This document shows, in pieces, positions 31,505 to 42,714 of a stretch of 64,000 nucleotides of DNA; positions within the stretch are counted from its first letter, which is position 1, and each line of letters begins with the position of its first letter. Both the position numbers and the translations under genes were made by a program. The notes beneath the pieces are model-generated. The model was not told the origin of the DNA, did no database searches, and saw only the letters and a program-made list of their open reading frames with translations. Source of the stretch: Triatoma infestans. Its lineage: Eukaryota; Arthropoda; Insecta; Hemiptera; Reduviidae. The stretch is taken from contig JAAEAF010003371.1 of NCBI GenBank assembly GCA_011037195.1, positions 1 through 64,000 on the forward strand, read 5' to 3'.

Positions 31505-34240
31505 CAAATCCAAAATAATGAAGCATGCTACGATGGATAAAATCATATATGTTATCCCAGCATTGCGGTCCCAACTACATATTCAACTTAACAAAAGATT
31601 CCAATATATATTACTTTTATTTTACATCCATCAAACAACGCTCTTCGTACTTTACTGTTTTTAAATAATTCAATAATTACTCAGTACTTCGGTAATTAAA
31701 ACAAAAAATCTTAATTATCTAGAAAAATGTTTGAAAATACATTTTCAAGATTGTTCATAACTTTCATTAAATGTAAGATTCTGTTACGAAAGTGTAAGAA
31801 CATTCCGATCCTTGTAATATTTAACAAACTAAATGAAATGACATTTCATTCATTGCATAGCATTTGAAAAGTGCACAGAAACATGTTCATTGCAGTTATT
31901 AGTTTACTTTTACTTCTTCCCATATTTAAACATATACACGAAAGAGCACTTAAGAGAGTAAAATACTAGACAATAGTAATTAGTATTCGCAGCATGCAAC
32001 AACTTGATAGAATGAATTATGGCTAGAAAGTTGTACATAATACTTATAGGACTAACCAACCCATCTGAATTCAAAATTACTATTTTGTTTGTCAGAAATA
32101 CTGATTTGCATTTTTTGTTTGTTCTATATTTTGTCATTTTTTTTTTTTAAAAAGAAACAAATTTTAAATACATTCTATAGATTTTTATTCCAAGGTTAAC
32201 TTAAGAAACTAGAGCCCACATTATATTGTTAAATGTTAGTCAAACAACGATGTCTTAAATAAGAAACGTCCTAGTTTCTGCTGAAAACATTGGAATTTAC
32301 TGAATAAACAACAATTTAGACCACTGATTCCCAAAATGGGCCCTCATGGGCGGGGGGGGGGGCTGGGTGGAGAAGATTCGAGAGGCAATAGTGAAATTGG
32401 AAAGAATAAAGAAAGAGGGTAAGATAATATTTTAAAAAAACTGTTGATACGTTTCATGAAGTAGAGGGTGATTAGGTACTTTAGTTTCCTTATAAACATA
32501 CAAAGCGTAAGTTGTAACAGATTAGTAGTCAAGTCTGCTGACAGCTCTCATGAGGCAGACAAGCACGTCGTGAAAATCCAGCATGTATTGGCAGATTTGT
32601 TATGTAATTACTTCTTTACAATACAATACTATAAATAGACGACATTATGACATCAAAATAATTGTGATAAAAGCGTAGAATTTTTCTAATTCTATATGTT
32701 CTATCAACAATATGATACAATTATAATCCTTAAGTTGATTATAGTAATCCTCAATTATGTGTTGTTCCTATAACTGACTAGTACTGTTAGTGTTCTGTTC
32801 TTCATCTACTTCATGTAATCAAGGAGTATATATATCCATTACAACTATATACATTTTATTACCTTTCCTGTGAATTCTTTTATTATCAATAATTACTATT
32901 GACAGAATTATCATTTTTGTTGATTAAAACAACTTTTAGACTATAATTTACTTTATTTTCTAAACACAAATTGTTAGAATATTCTATCCCGAACCCAGGT
33001 AATTAATTAAAAAATATATATATTCATTGTATTTAAACTTGAATTCTAAAAAAAAAAGTCTCTCCATATATTTTACTTTATTTTAATTAACGAACTGAAA
33101 TTATTGTAATAGTTATCACTTTTTCGTTAATTAAGGTTCATTAAGTTAAACCATTTGTTTTGAATAATTAACAATAATATATGACTTACTATTAATATAT
33201 TACAGAAAAACAAATTTTTTCCTTTATTTCTGCACCGGTGAAATTATGTGACAAGTATTTGCAAGTAAAACTACTGAATAAGATTTGAATATGTAATTGG
33301 GTCTGCGAATATATATAGTGTTACCCGCCATAGTATACTTCATTTTGCTGGTTTCGGATATTCATCAATAGGTGTCAAGCATACAACGATGGATAAAAAT
33401 CATAGGTACTCAATAAGGTGGGTTATTTTTAAACACTGAGGATTCGAGATGTTATATTCGAGATCAGGGTTGCATTCTAATTCAGAGAATTGGTTTACAT
33501 TCATGTCGGGAGTTGGGAACAATATTATATATTTTCTGAACCTTAATTTATTATTGTTATAATGATTTTAAAAATGTTAAAATAAGAATTTAAGGTAATT
33601 ATGCAGAAGCAGTCCCCCAAGATGGCCGACCACTAAATTTGCGAACCTTCTCACTCCCACTCTTCTATCACTCATGTGCTGGGTTAAATACTTCGATTAT
33701 GTATATATCGAATTCTTTTCTTCTTATTAATGTTAATTTCATATATAAAATTTTCTACAATAATTCTTTTTTTTCCCTTTTTTTAAGCATTAACATTTTT
33801 TTTAATAAACTATTTGCATGTTTTACAATTATTTCATAATTATTTTCTCTTTAAACCCTACATCCAACTTGGCACATTATTTCCAGGACTTCCCTTAGAA
33901 AATTGACTTAGAAAGACTATCTTCCTCATACAAGTATATAATTTTTGGTAGTTTTATATTATTTTTCTAAACTTGTTGAATTACAATTTAAAAAGTTATT
34001 TTATTTAGATTGTCATCTTAGCGAGTATTGAAACCCATCTTACACGTGAAAATTAAATGCTTTGGTTTGAACTGATGGAATAGATTGACTAAAATATGCT
34101 ATTTTATCAACACTATCGTCTTTTTTCTTTAATTTCCTAAGTCTGCAAAATTATGTCAAATAATTGTAATGATTTAATTCGATTTATTCTGCATTTTATT
34201 TTTGTAAATGCTTATTATAATGAAGCTATTGAAGTTAAAT
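31505..34240. other. Long AT-rich stretch, nothing recognised
   Basis: No family repeat, transposon motif or convincing ORF was found, apart from a G run at 32351-32360. Given the candidate terminal exon that follows, this could be intronic DNA of that gene. Confidence 0.5.
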
Positions 34241-34247
34241 TACTAAC
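34241..34247 (+). promoter_or_regulatory. Splice branch-point consensus
   Basis: TACTAAC, a perfect consensus, lies 21 bases upstream of the AG at 34267-34268, with a T-rich stretch between them. Confidence 0.5.
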
Positions 34248-34268
34248 AATTATTGTTTTTAAATGCAG

Positions 34269-34382
34269 CTCATTTATCCTGGTGATCGGTCACCAAATAA
34301 AAAAGCGACACGCGCCGAGCAACATACCTCAAAGGTGGTGTGGAAAACTGTTGCCAAAAAGATTGCTAAATTATTTTACTAG
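34269..34382 (+). CDS. Candidate terminal coding exon of a host gene (C-terminal 37 residues)
   Basis: A strong 3' splice site (TACTAAC, T-rich tract, ATGCAG) precedes a short open stretch. In the frame starting at 34269 it reads LIYPGDRSPNKKATRAEQHT, then SKVVWKTVAKKIAKLFY, and stops at TAG (34380-34382). The base composition is clearly less AT-rich than its surroundings, and the peptide is basic and hydrophilic. A second frame (from 34270) is also open for 50 codons and ends with two Cys pairs (CSRC), so the true phase is uncertain. A possible 3' UTR follows to an AATAAA at 34894. I do not recognise the protein. The upstream exons are not identified and would lie before 34241. A chance combination of splice-like signals cannot be excluded. 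Confidence 0.4.
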   Translation, partial: LIYPGDRSPNKKATRAEQHTSKVVWKTVAKKIAKLFY

Positions 34383-34920
34383 TTGCAGTAGGTGTAACAA
34401 GGCGATAAGTAATCGTAAATGAGATTATCGATGTTTTGGAGTTTGTAGTGACTGTGATATAATTACCGAATTTAATTTAAATACAAGATTTACTTTTAAT
34501 ATTAACTTACTATATTTCAGCAATTTTTAATTAAAATGTTAACATTTGTTGAATTGAAAGATCATCACACTTGGTTGATTTATCTAACTAATCTATAAAT
34601 TTAAATCGAGGAAGGTAAAACAATGGTTACTGAAGAACGCTACGTTTGATACTATACTGTTTATAAACTAATGTGTAATTCTGTTGTATAATTCGTGTAT
34701 CTGTTTTATTAAGCTGTTTAAAGCAAAAGATTACTGTGTACTGAAGGATTTGTATTCTTTCTAACAATCTGAAATATAGTGAATGTTAATTAAAAGCTGC
34801 ATTCTATTCTAATGTACCAAAAACATTGTGGATGTGATTTAACACTTGGATTAACGAACAATAATCTCTACAGTGTAAAAAAATGTTTTAATCAATAAAG
34901 ATTAAAAGTCAATTCTATGT
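34383..34920 (+). other. Possible 3' UTR of the candidate exon
   Basis: AT-rich, with no repeat family in it, and ending after AATAAA at 34894-34899. The assignment rests wholly on the preceding exon call. Confidence 0.35.
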
Positions 34921-35155
34921 TGCCATCTTTAAATAAAAAAAAATTTTAGGATTTAATAGAATCATAATATAGAACTGAAATATAATAATTAAGGTAAGTC
35001 ATTTGTTTTAACATTTCTAAAAGTAATACAACACTAAATAAAACTTCAACAAAACATAATATCAGACACACTAAGCTTTCATTAACCTAAAATTCTATAA
35101 CCTTTTACTGAAGGTAACCTTCTCTATTTTCATTAACCAGACACATTCTCTAAAC
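34921..35155. other. Spacer, nothing recognised
   Basis: AT-rich DNA up to the target duplication of fold-back copy 3. Confidence 0.5.
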
Positions 35156-35168
35156 ATATGTACTTACT
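35156..35168. repeat. 13-bp target-site duplication of fold-back copy 3, left copy
   Basis: ATATGTACTTACT matches 35382-35394 exactly. The AT at the element boundary makes the limit ambiguous by two bases. Confidence 0.8.
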
Positions 35169-35381
35169 CGTTGTGGTGGTTGGTTCCGCAGAGCTGGAAA
35201 GCATCAGAGACATTTTCCGTGATAGCCTGCTTCATTTTGTGGTCATCGACCGGTTTCGGGCGTTCGCCTCTTTCAGGGATGCGTTTTTCAGACAGTGTGA
35301 CAACACAGACTTGCATAGAGCATCGACCGAAACCGGTCGATGACCACAAAATGAAGCAGGTTACGACGGAAAATGTCTCTG
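35169..35381. mobile_element. Fold-back element copy 3 (short, one ribozyme core lost)
   Basis: It starts CGTTGTGGTGGTTGG and ends ATGTCTCTG. It is flanked by ATATGTACTTACT (35156-35168 and 35382-35394), 13 bp. The left arm carries a degraded core. In the right arm the segment between CATC and GACC is deleted, removing CTGAAGA and stem II. At about 213 bp this is the smallest copy. Confidence 0.8.
35244..35281 (-). ncRNA. Degraded hammerhead-like core, left arm of fold-back copy 3
   Basis: Stem I (CATC/GATG), GAAA, stem III and the GTC triplet are kept. The first box reads CTGAAAGA, with an extra A. The stem II region reads GGCGAACGCC and can still pair. It is probably inactive. Confidence 0.35.
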
Positions 35382-35394
35382 ATATGTACTTACT
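35382..35394. repeat. 13-bp target-site duplication of fold-back copy 3, right copy
   Basis: An exact repeat of 35156-35168. Confidence 0.8.
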
Positions 35395-36416
35395 TGTTTA
35401 TATAACTTTTTTTAAATACCCATATAAACAATTATTTTTGGAATTCTGAATTTATTTCAAATAATGTCTCTTGCCACCAGAACTATTATAGCATTGGTTT
35501 AAGATCTTATTAGAATTTATGTGTAATAATTTATAGGTATAATAAATTTGCATCCATAAAGGACCCCTGGGGATCGCTATCATTATTCTAATTATAAATA
35601 CATTTATATAGAATTAGATTTAGGCCCTAGTAATTGCGTTATGTTTCAATTAATTCATATGGCAATTATCCTAATAGTATTGACATTTAGAACTATATCA
35701 CTAAAACTATGATTTCTTTGTAACTATCTTCATTGATTTTATTTTAACGTTTTTCTTTGTTTTTATTGTTAATAATAAAAGAAATAGCATTGAGTTTTGT
35801 ATGTTTGTTTGTCTGTTAAAAAGTTGTATTTAATTAGAACACCTTCACCGACGGGTATATAACACCTTAAATATTGTTTTATATCCACAAAGCTTAACGC
35901 TGACTACTTGCTTGGATTTAACTTGTTCTATCCATAAAAAATAAAGAGTACATTTAAGATTTCTCTCACAACATTTGCATTTGAATATTTTGAATTTATG
36001 TCATAATAAATGTTTTTTTGTTATTTATAACTATAAGAAGTTGTCGATTTCTAAAAAAATAAATTTTAATTTAAAATAAAGATAAATATTCATCTGTTTG
36101 CGATGAAAGGATGAAATTTTGTAATGATTTAATTAGGCATATTTTCACACATTATTTCTAAAACAACCTTCGTTACTAGCAAGTATTTTAAAAATACTAT
36201 ATATTTTAAAAATTATATAAGAATCAATCAGTAATGTCTTTCGGTAGACCGATTGGCATGATTGACCGGTCGTTGCCATGACAATCGGGCGGTTTATTTT
36301 GACCAATATTCTTCCGCCAAAATTTTCCCCTCCTCGGTATGGGTAACCTTCTTTTGCTCTCTGTTTGTAGATATATTCATGCTTTATTATTTTTTTTTTT
36401 GCATCTGTTTTGATGG
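35395..36416. other. AT-rich spacer; possible LINE 5' UTR at the end
   Basis: Nothing is recognised up to about 36230. From there to 36416 the sequence is less AT-rich (GACCGGTCGTTGCCATGACA) and directly precedes LINE ORF1, so it is probably the LINE 5' UTR. Confidence 0.45.
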
Positions 36417-37500
36417 GTGAGTATTGGTTATTTCCCGCTTCTGTTCATGGAGGCATTTTGTAATTGGCGTCTGTTAGATTATACATCTTCGCTTCTGCTA
36501 AATTCAGCTCACGACTCAAACATATTAGTATTAGCAACTAATATGACGCTGATTGAGGGTGATGGTTTTAAATGTTCTGTTTGTAAAAAAGGTGATATTC
36601 GTGAAAATATTGTTTCATGTGGTGGTAAATATGGTATATGGTAATATGATTCACCTACAATGTTTGGAAATAAAACAAAATGAAAAGAAGACACTATAGG
36701 AGTTTAAGCGACTGTATTGGCTATGTTGTAATTATGACAAAGTAAACGTAAGTGTTTTCACTGAAAATTTTGTTAGAAATATGATGATGACTATTACTTC
36801 CTAAATTAAGGAAGTAAAAGATCTGAAACAGAAAAGAGACAACAATACTGAGGCAGCTAGCTCATGCGATTGTACTCCTTTGTCATCGACCATAAGCGAC
36901 GAAGTGTTATATGTGAGCGAGAATCAAAAGGTATTAAGAAAGGAACTGGATGTAATTAAAATTATAAATACACAAAGGAAAGAAGAATGTCTCTCTACTA
37001 ATTCTAATGAGTATCACTTTGAAAACATAACCTCTCGACGAGGAAAATACTCAAAACTTAACTCAATAAATAAAATAAAAGAAGTAAATGTATTACAGGA
37101 TGAATTATATAACTGCAGCATGTCTGAATTGACTCCTATTGACTAATATTAAATCCTATACAGCAGCTGTGGGCGCCAGTTCTGTCAAAATGCGAGTGTT
37201 GATATCGGTAAAGAAGAGTTGTGGACAGTAGTGAAGCCCAAAAAGACATTTGAAAGGAAAATCATAGTTGGAAATTCTCAGAATTCTACAAAATTAATCG
37301 GTGTAAAAAAAGGTTGGCTACACCTTGGAAAATTAAAAGAAGGAACAACAATGGAAGATGCTGAGACCTTTCTATTAAAATATTTTCCAGGAATAAATGT
37401 TTCAGTAAGTAAATTGGAATCCAAAGGAAGAAACTCTTAGTTTCAGGCTTGGAGTGGACTACCACTCAAAGAATGCACTCTTGGAGCGTGATGTCTGACT
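36417..37500 (+). pseudogene. LINE ORF1 with PHD-like zinc finger, frameshifted
   Basis: An early frame gives FKCSVCKKGDIRENIVSCGG. The next frame gives HLQCLEIKQNEKKTL, then LYWLCCNYDKVNV. Together they have the C-x2-C, C, H-x2-C, C-C layout of a PHD finger. Charged, helical sequence follows (36880-37146, VSENQKVLRKELDVIKIINT). Then comes a C-terminal part with WTVVKPKKTFERKIIVGN and GVKKGWLHLGKLKEGTTMED (37219-37440), ending beyond a TAG with FRLGVDYHSKNALLERDV in the same frame. PHD-bearing ORF1 proteins are known from some insect LINEs and may bind RNA or chromatin. At least four frame breaks occur. ORF2 follows. Confidence 0.65.
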
Positions 37501-37559
37501 CTATAATGTTACTCTGAGACTTGTCTTTTCCCTCGACGATTAACTTCTATTATAACTAC

Positions 37560-38230
37560 AAATCTGAGCCAAGTTAAAGGTAATAACATCATGCATCAGA
37601 ATATACAGGATTTAGGCAATAAGTTAGCACAGGTAGAAGATATTCTAAACTCCAATGACTATGACATCTTATGTCTATCAGAGCACTGGTTGGTCACAAA
37701 TAAAATTGATAAATATGTTCCCAGAGGCTACTGTCTGGCTCTGCCTTCTATCGAGCCAAGGCTATACATGGTGGAGTTGTAATTTATGTAAAAAAAAATT
37801 GCTGCAATTTTAAAGTTCTAGAGAGAATCAACTGTTTATCGGTGGGATAACTGCTATTGAAATTCAAAATATCATAATTGTTATTATATACCGACTGTGA
37901 TATGTTTGTTAATATTATAGATAATTTATTTAATTACATTGTTAAAACTAAGAAATAGGCTGTGGTCGTAGGAGATTTTAATATTAATATTTTAGTTAGT
38001 AATAAGTTAGTCTTAGATTCCAAAAATACCTGCTATAGTTATGGTTTTTTTATTACTATCAGTGAATGAACTAGGTTAAATTCGTGTCTAGATAATATTG
38101 TTACAAATGTTAATTCAGATCAATGTCAAATTGGTGTAAAGAATTATCATGTGAGTGATCATCTCTGCCAATGGATTAAAATTTATTATGAACAGCTACC
38201 TGAAGTAAGAGAAAAAATGTAAACATTACC
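37560..38230 (+). pseudogene. LINE ORF2 endonuclease domain, broken
   Basis: It begins with MHQNIQDLGNKLAQVEDILN, then DYDILCLSEHWL, the first two endonuclease blocks. After frame breaks it continues with VVVGDFNINIL, an SETRLNSCLDNIVTN-type block and NYHVSDHLCQW, whose SDH is the last catalytic block. All the expected blocks appear in order, spread over three frames. It would nick target DNA to prime reverse transcription. Confidence 0.7.
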
Positions 38231-39350
38231 TGGGTAAAATCAAAGAAAGAGGAGTATCTTCTATTATTTAATTACTTACTCCTTATGAGAACTGGGAATC
38301 CTTATTACCATCTGGTGATATAGAAGAGGTTTTCCACGCATTTATTTTTATTCTAGTTAGTTCTATTTTAATTATTGTTTTCCAGAAGTACCAGTGTTAA
38401 AAGAAAAATCCATGGTATTCAAAAGACTTAAAGCGTCAGAGAGAAATATTGGACTTAATGTATGATGTAGTAAAAACTGTTATAAAAACTAACTGTAACT
38501 GACTGTTATAAAAAATTCAAGAAAACATACAGAAAAAGTGTGCAAAAAGAATTGATAACGGTAAGTTCTTTATAAATTCGGAAAATAAGAATAAAGCTGC
38601 TTGGAAGATTATTAATGGAAATAAGAAAATGAATAATAATATTACAATTTAAGCAGAGAAGTTTAATAATCATTTTCTGAAGGTTTCAGGATCTACCTCT
38701 TCAATGAAGGATAATTCATGTAGCAGTGTTGCATATCATCAGAAATTATGTTCTAATGAATTTAAAATGAGTGAAGTAAGTGAGGAGAATGTGCTCAAAG
38801 TGGTAAAAGAAATGAAGGGTAAGAAAAGTGCTGATCATTTTGGTTTTTCCCATTATTTTATTAAAAAAACAATACATTCTTATATAAGAATCTTGACGAA
38901 TTTCATAAATCGCTGTAGGTATCAAAGAAGGTAGCTTCCCTAAAGTTCTAAAAATTTCTATACCTATGTTTAAAAAAAGACAGTAATGATGTACATAACT
39001 ATCGACCAATATTATTGGTTTCGGTTTTATCGAAAATAATAGCGAAGCAACTGTTGAAATATCTGGAAGACTATAACATAATTAGGAAGTCTCACTTTGG
39101 ATATAGAAAAAATTACAACGCTGTTGATGCCATAATTAATTTTGTGGAAGAAATAGTAGAGGGCATGGAGAACAAGGAAACAAGGAAATTTCCTTTTATG
39201 ATCTGGGTAGGACGTTTGATATGGTGTCTCATGAGTTACTGCTTCTGAAATTGAAATACTACGGTATTAAGGGAATTAGTTGGAATTCCTTTGAAGAATA
39301 TTTAACGGGCAGAACTCAGTATGTTTATTATAATAACCAATATTCTGAGC
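38231..39350 (+). pseudogene. LINE ORF2 reverse transcriptase, broken and internally deleted
   Basis: After PWYSKDLKRQREILDLM come an EENVLKVVKEMKGKKSADHF block and IKKTIHSYIRILTNFINRC. The next pieces are NYRPILLVSVLSKIIAKQLL, HFGYRKNYNAVDAIINFVEE, and a DLGRTFDMVSHELLLLKLKY block with the first catalytic Asp. YLTGRTQYVYYNNQ ends the RT reading near 39345. The YADD box and the rest of the palm and thumb are missing: the sequence jumps straight to the C-terminal tail. Stops and frameshifts are numerous. The family is a LINE with endonuclease, and the clade is uncertain. Confidence 0.75.
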
Positions 39351-39560
39351 ATACGTAACAATATCGATATAAACTTACCTTCAAAAAGACGGACAAAATC
39401 TGCAGTAATTGCAAATATGTCCGCGTGGATATATAATAAAATTCCAAATGAATTAAGGCAGATGGATTACCTCCAATTTAAAAAAAATTATGAACCCCTC
39501 CTTAATAAAGAAATGTTTTTATAACATGAAGTGGGCGGTAGAAGATTTTAAAATAAACTG
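39351..39560 (+). pseudogene. LINE ORF2 C-terminal tail
   Basis: This frame reads RNNIDINLPSKRRTKSAVIA, then IYNKIPNELRQMDYLQFKKN and a Leu-rich end before the stop at 39522. It is the usual tail of this LINE group (IYNxLPxxIR..., FKxxLKxFL). It follows the RT without the catalytic YADD segment, so the copy has a large internal deletion at about 39350. Confidence 0.65.
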
Positions 39561-39971
39561 AATTAAAAGTAAAGTATACCATTGAGTTTTGTTTATTGTT
39601 ATTGGTGTAAAGTTCCTTGTCAGTGATCACTGCTGTACATTCTTGTATGTGAAGTAAGTTTTTTTTGACGAGCCTATTATATTTGTAAGTGATGTATACA
39701 GGCAAATAAAATATATAATATCTTATCATGACTCATTTACGACTCAAAACGGTCAAACAAAAGTTAAACGAAACTTAAGTGTCTGAACCCCTGATGATAT
39801 CTAATCAGAAAATGAATGTTCCCAGGCTAGTGACTAAATCAGATATTAAGTCTTGGATTCGCAGCAAAGCACAGGCTTGCTAGAGAAATATCACTTGCCA
39901 GAAACGCAAGCGAAAGAGTTCAATAGGGAATCCTCACACGAGCTTACCAGTACCGCATTTGGGCTTAAGGA
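39561..39971. other. Spacer; probable LINE 3' UTR then unrecognised DNA
   Basis: An AATAAA-like site lies at about 39706 (CAAATAAAATATATAATATC), which may end the LINE. After it nothing is recognised. Confidence 0.4.
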
Positions 39972-40257
39972 TTATGGTGGTTTTTGTTTTTTTCGTTTTT
40001 TTAATTGTATGCGGGGAGGGACCTAGCTCTATGCTATCCAAAGCCCTTCTGGGTCCATATAGCTATCCCCAAAGTTCGGAGCCTTCTCAGTGCACTGCCG
40101 GCTTCCGGACAGTGTTCTCTCGTTACAGACAACACTGTCCATCACCGGACAATGAGCTGTAAGAAGATCCTAGGAAGAAAAAAATCTAAGGGCAGCAGCT
40201 GGACTCGAACCCGGGACCGCCGCATTGCTAGTCCAGCGCGTTATTATGGTGGGTTTG
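39972..40257 (-). repeat. tRNA-derived SINE (5'-truncated) whose tail matches a LINE 3' end
   Basis: On the minus strand a tRNA-like head with TAACGCGCTGGACTAGCAAT and box B GGTTCGAGTCC is followed by a body (ACAGTGTTGTCTGTAACGAG). Its last 75 bp (GGGGATAGCTATATGGACCC to TAGGTCCCTCCCC) match the 3' ends of the LINE copies at 53215-53290 (minus) and 55588-55655 (plus). An A-rich tail follows. Box A is missing. Confidence 0.75.
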
Positions 40258-40500
40258 CAAGTCGGGCACTATAAGCTCAGGAAGCATATGAGCCTGTTAG
40301 ATCTTGCCATAATTGTTAGAGCCTGCAATGGTCTTTGCAGGTTTCACTTGATTGAAGAAAAGACAACACCACTGTCCTCTGCGATTGCGAGTGCTTGGAA
40401 AGAGCGTGATTCGGCTGGGCTAGGCCGTGAATCGCCCGCGGCAACGAGCTTTTCGGAGGCCCATATCAATCGGGATTGAGGCCCAGCTGAGCCAGAGGTT
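40257..40500 (+). pseudogene. LINE 3'-end fragment (LTGHG/Cys-knuckle type)
   Basis: Broken plus-strand frames read VGHYKLRKHMSLLDLA, then CRFHLIEEKTT and VLCDCECLERA. This follows the C-terminal LINE pattern: TGH--LR-HL--LGLA, C--C--EEET, H-LC-CE-L---R. At least two frame breaks occur. It directly abuts the SINE on its left. Confidence 0.5.
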
Positions 40501-40574
40501 AACTTACGTCAGCAATCGTGGGCGAAGCCGATAACGAACATACTTTACTACATATTAGTCATATTACTGTATGA

Positions 40575-40682
40575 AATAAAATCCACGGTCAAAATCGGGA
40601 ATCGAACTCAGTACCAATACACCTCAGCCTGGTGGTCCATGCCAGTATCATTGCACCTACCGTGGCGCCTTACACACGTATA
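40575..40682 (-). repeat. tRNA-like SINE head, second SINE type
   Basis: On the minus strand a cloverleaf-sized segment starts near GGCGCCACGGTAGGTGCAAT and has box B GAGTTCGATTCCCG. It is not a functional tRNA: the anticodon arm does not fold cleanly and there is no discriminator. The tail could not be defined. Confidence 0.5.
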
Positions 40683-41310
40683 TATTATTTAGGTTACGTA
40701 TGCTCAAGCTCATATAGAATTAAATAAGTTAACTTTTTTAAATAGCATTGCTGTCATTTCTAATTAAATGCGTTTTAGAAATATAATAGATTTTAGAAAA
40801 AAAAAAAATAATAATAATAATAATAGTAACTAGTCCTTAAACATTGCACTAATCACTTGGATAAACATTAATTTTCCAAATTATTTACAATTGGTAGGTA
40901 GCAATTTTTGGTTTCTACGTTTATCACTGTAAAGATACACTGTAAGATAAGTCTGACATCATTTTAAATTTGTACATAAAACTACTGTATAAAAGAGTAA
41001 TTGGAGAAATATGGTGGAACTTATTTACAAAATCTAATATTTAACTTATCTCAATATAAATAGGTCATTCTCGAATTGCTTAACAGCTTATGATGAAATA
41101 ATCAATGTACTTTTTCTTAAAAACAATAACTACTTTTTATGTTCGATTTTAATTTGTATTAATCTATAATCAGTATCTATTAATTAATTTACATATCTAA
41201 TGGTTACATCTAACTATAATGGATCCTGTTCCTATTTGACAATGAATAAACTGACCTTTTTAAGTGTTCATAGTAAAATGTTCAGTAATCTAAAATATAT
41301 AAAAAAAAAA
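40683..41310. other. AT-rich spacer, nothing recognised
   Basis: Contains an AAT microsatellite at 40799-40826. No ORF. Confidence 0.5.
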
Positions 41311-42283
41311 CTGATATGAAACACTCACACAATTTTCTCTTACTCTTGTTTCAAAATTGTAATTGACAAATTTTATAGTTAGTGTGTCAAATTTAATGTA
41401 ATTCATCGAAAACTCTGAAAAAAACTGATCATTAAAAGCGCACTTCCGGTTTACTAATTTTCTTGAAACTCGGTATTTTTGGCCATCTATTTATTTCTAA
41501 TTAATTTTGTTTGGATGGTAGATAGAATTGTATAATCAACTATGATAGCACTTTAGAGAAAAACACTAACCCCAACCCCACCCCCAAAAGCCCCCTTAAA
41601 TGACTTTATCAGAAGAAATGTTCCATATAAAAATTGTAGCACCTAATATGTGTGTAGTTCACATACTTAATTTACAGAAAATCGTTGGAGCCGTTTTCGA
41701 GAAAATACCAGAAAACTGAAAAATATATTTCAGTAAAAACGCACTTCCGGTCATCCGTTTTTTTTTCAAACTCGGAATTTCAACAACTCATTTAATTCTA
41801 ATTAATATTGTTTAAGATGACAGAATTGTATAATAAACTGAAATAACACTAGTGGAAAAAATCTAACCTCACCCTTCCGCCTAAAAGTATCCTTAAATGA
41901 ATTTTTCCAGTGAAATGTTTCATATAAAAGTTGTAGATTTTTGCATGTGTAGTTGATATAATAAGTTTGTAGAAAATTGTCGGAGCCATTTTTTAAGAAA
42001 ATCGCAAAAAAGTGAAGGAAAAAAAAACATTCAGTAAAGTGGTACTTCTGGTTGAGCAATTTTTGACAGATGACCTACTGCCGGATTCCATGGTGATACC
42101 TTAACGAAATATCAAGCTGTTCACTCAAACACACACACACACACACACTCACAGACCATTTACTAAAAAAAACACTTTTTTAGAACTCAGGGGACCTCAA
42201 AACAGATATTTCCGGTGAAAACTCGATATCGAAAATTTGGCACGATTACAATACTTCCTCTTACTAGGAGTAAGAGAAAGTAA
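41311..42283 (+). mobile_element. Helentron-like element, copy F (long form)
   Basis: It starts CTGATATGAAACACTCACAC, a mutated 5' hairpin, and ends CTTCCTCTTACTAGGAGTAA then GAGAAAGTAA, a perfect 3' hairpin. Two consecutive modules each carry the ATGTTYCATATAAAAGTTGTA and GGAGCC motifs. A CA microsatellite lies at about 42127-42148. No protein. Confidence 0.7.
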
Positions 42284-42714
42284 AAAACCTCATTATATGA
42301 AAGCCTAAATTAAATTCTCATTCGTTTCGCAATGTATTTATATCCATTATATAAAAACAATAAAATTAAGAATTGTTGTTTATTATATTAACCTGTCAAG
42401 GTGAATATTGTTAGAATTATTACATCATCCAGGATTCAAATATTGAAATAAAAAAAACATAACAGAATCTTTGCTTCATTATTATTACTACTACTTATAG
42501 AGGTCCATATCACATTTTTTGCAACTTCGTGATAATAGTTATTAGTTATTTATAAACATAATAACTTATACTTTCAATTTAAATATTTTGCGCATTAATT
42601 TATGGTCTACTTTTTGTCTTTGGTAATTTCTTCATTAAAATTATTAAACCTTATGTTAATGTTTAAATGAAAATAATTGCAATTAGCTGAAATTCTGAAT
42701 TACTTACTAATAGT
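42284..42714. other. AT-rich spacer, nothing recognised
   Basis: Low-complexity DNA; no ORF. Confidence 0.5.

Noticed and set aside
34153..34422. 89-codon frame as a complete gene
   Set aside because: The upstream half is AT-rich and would lie before a strong splice acceptor; only the part after 34269 looks exonic.
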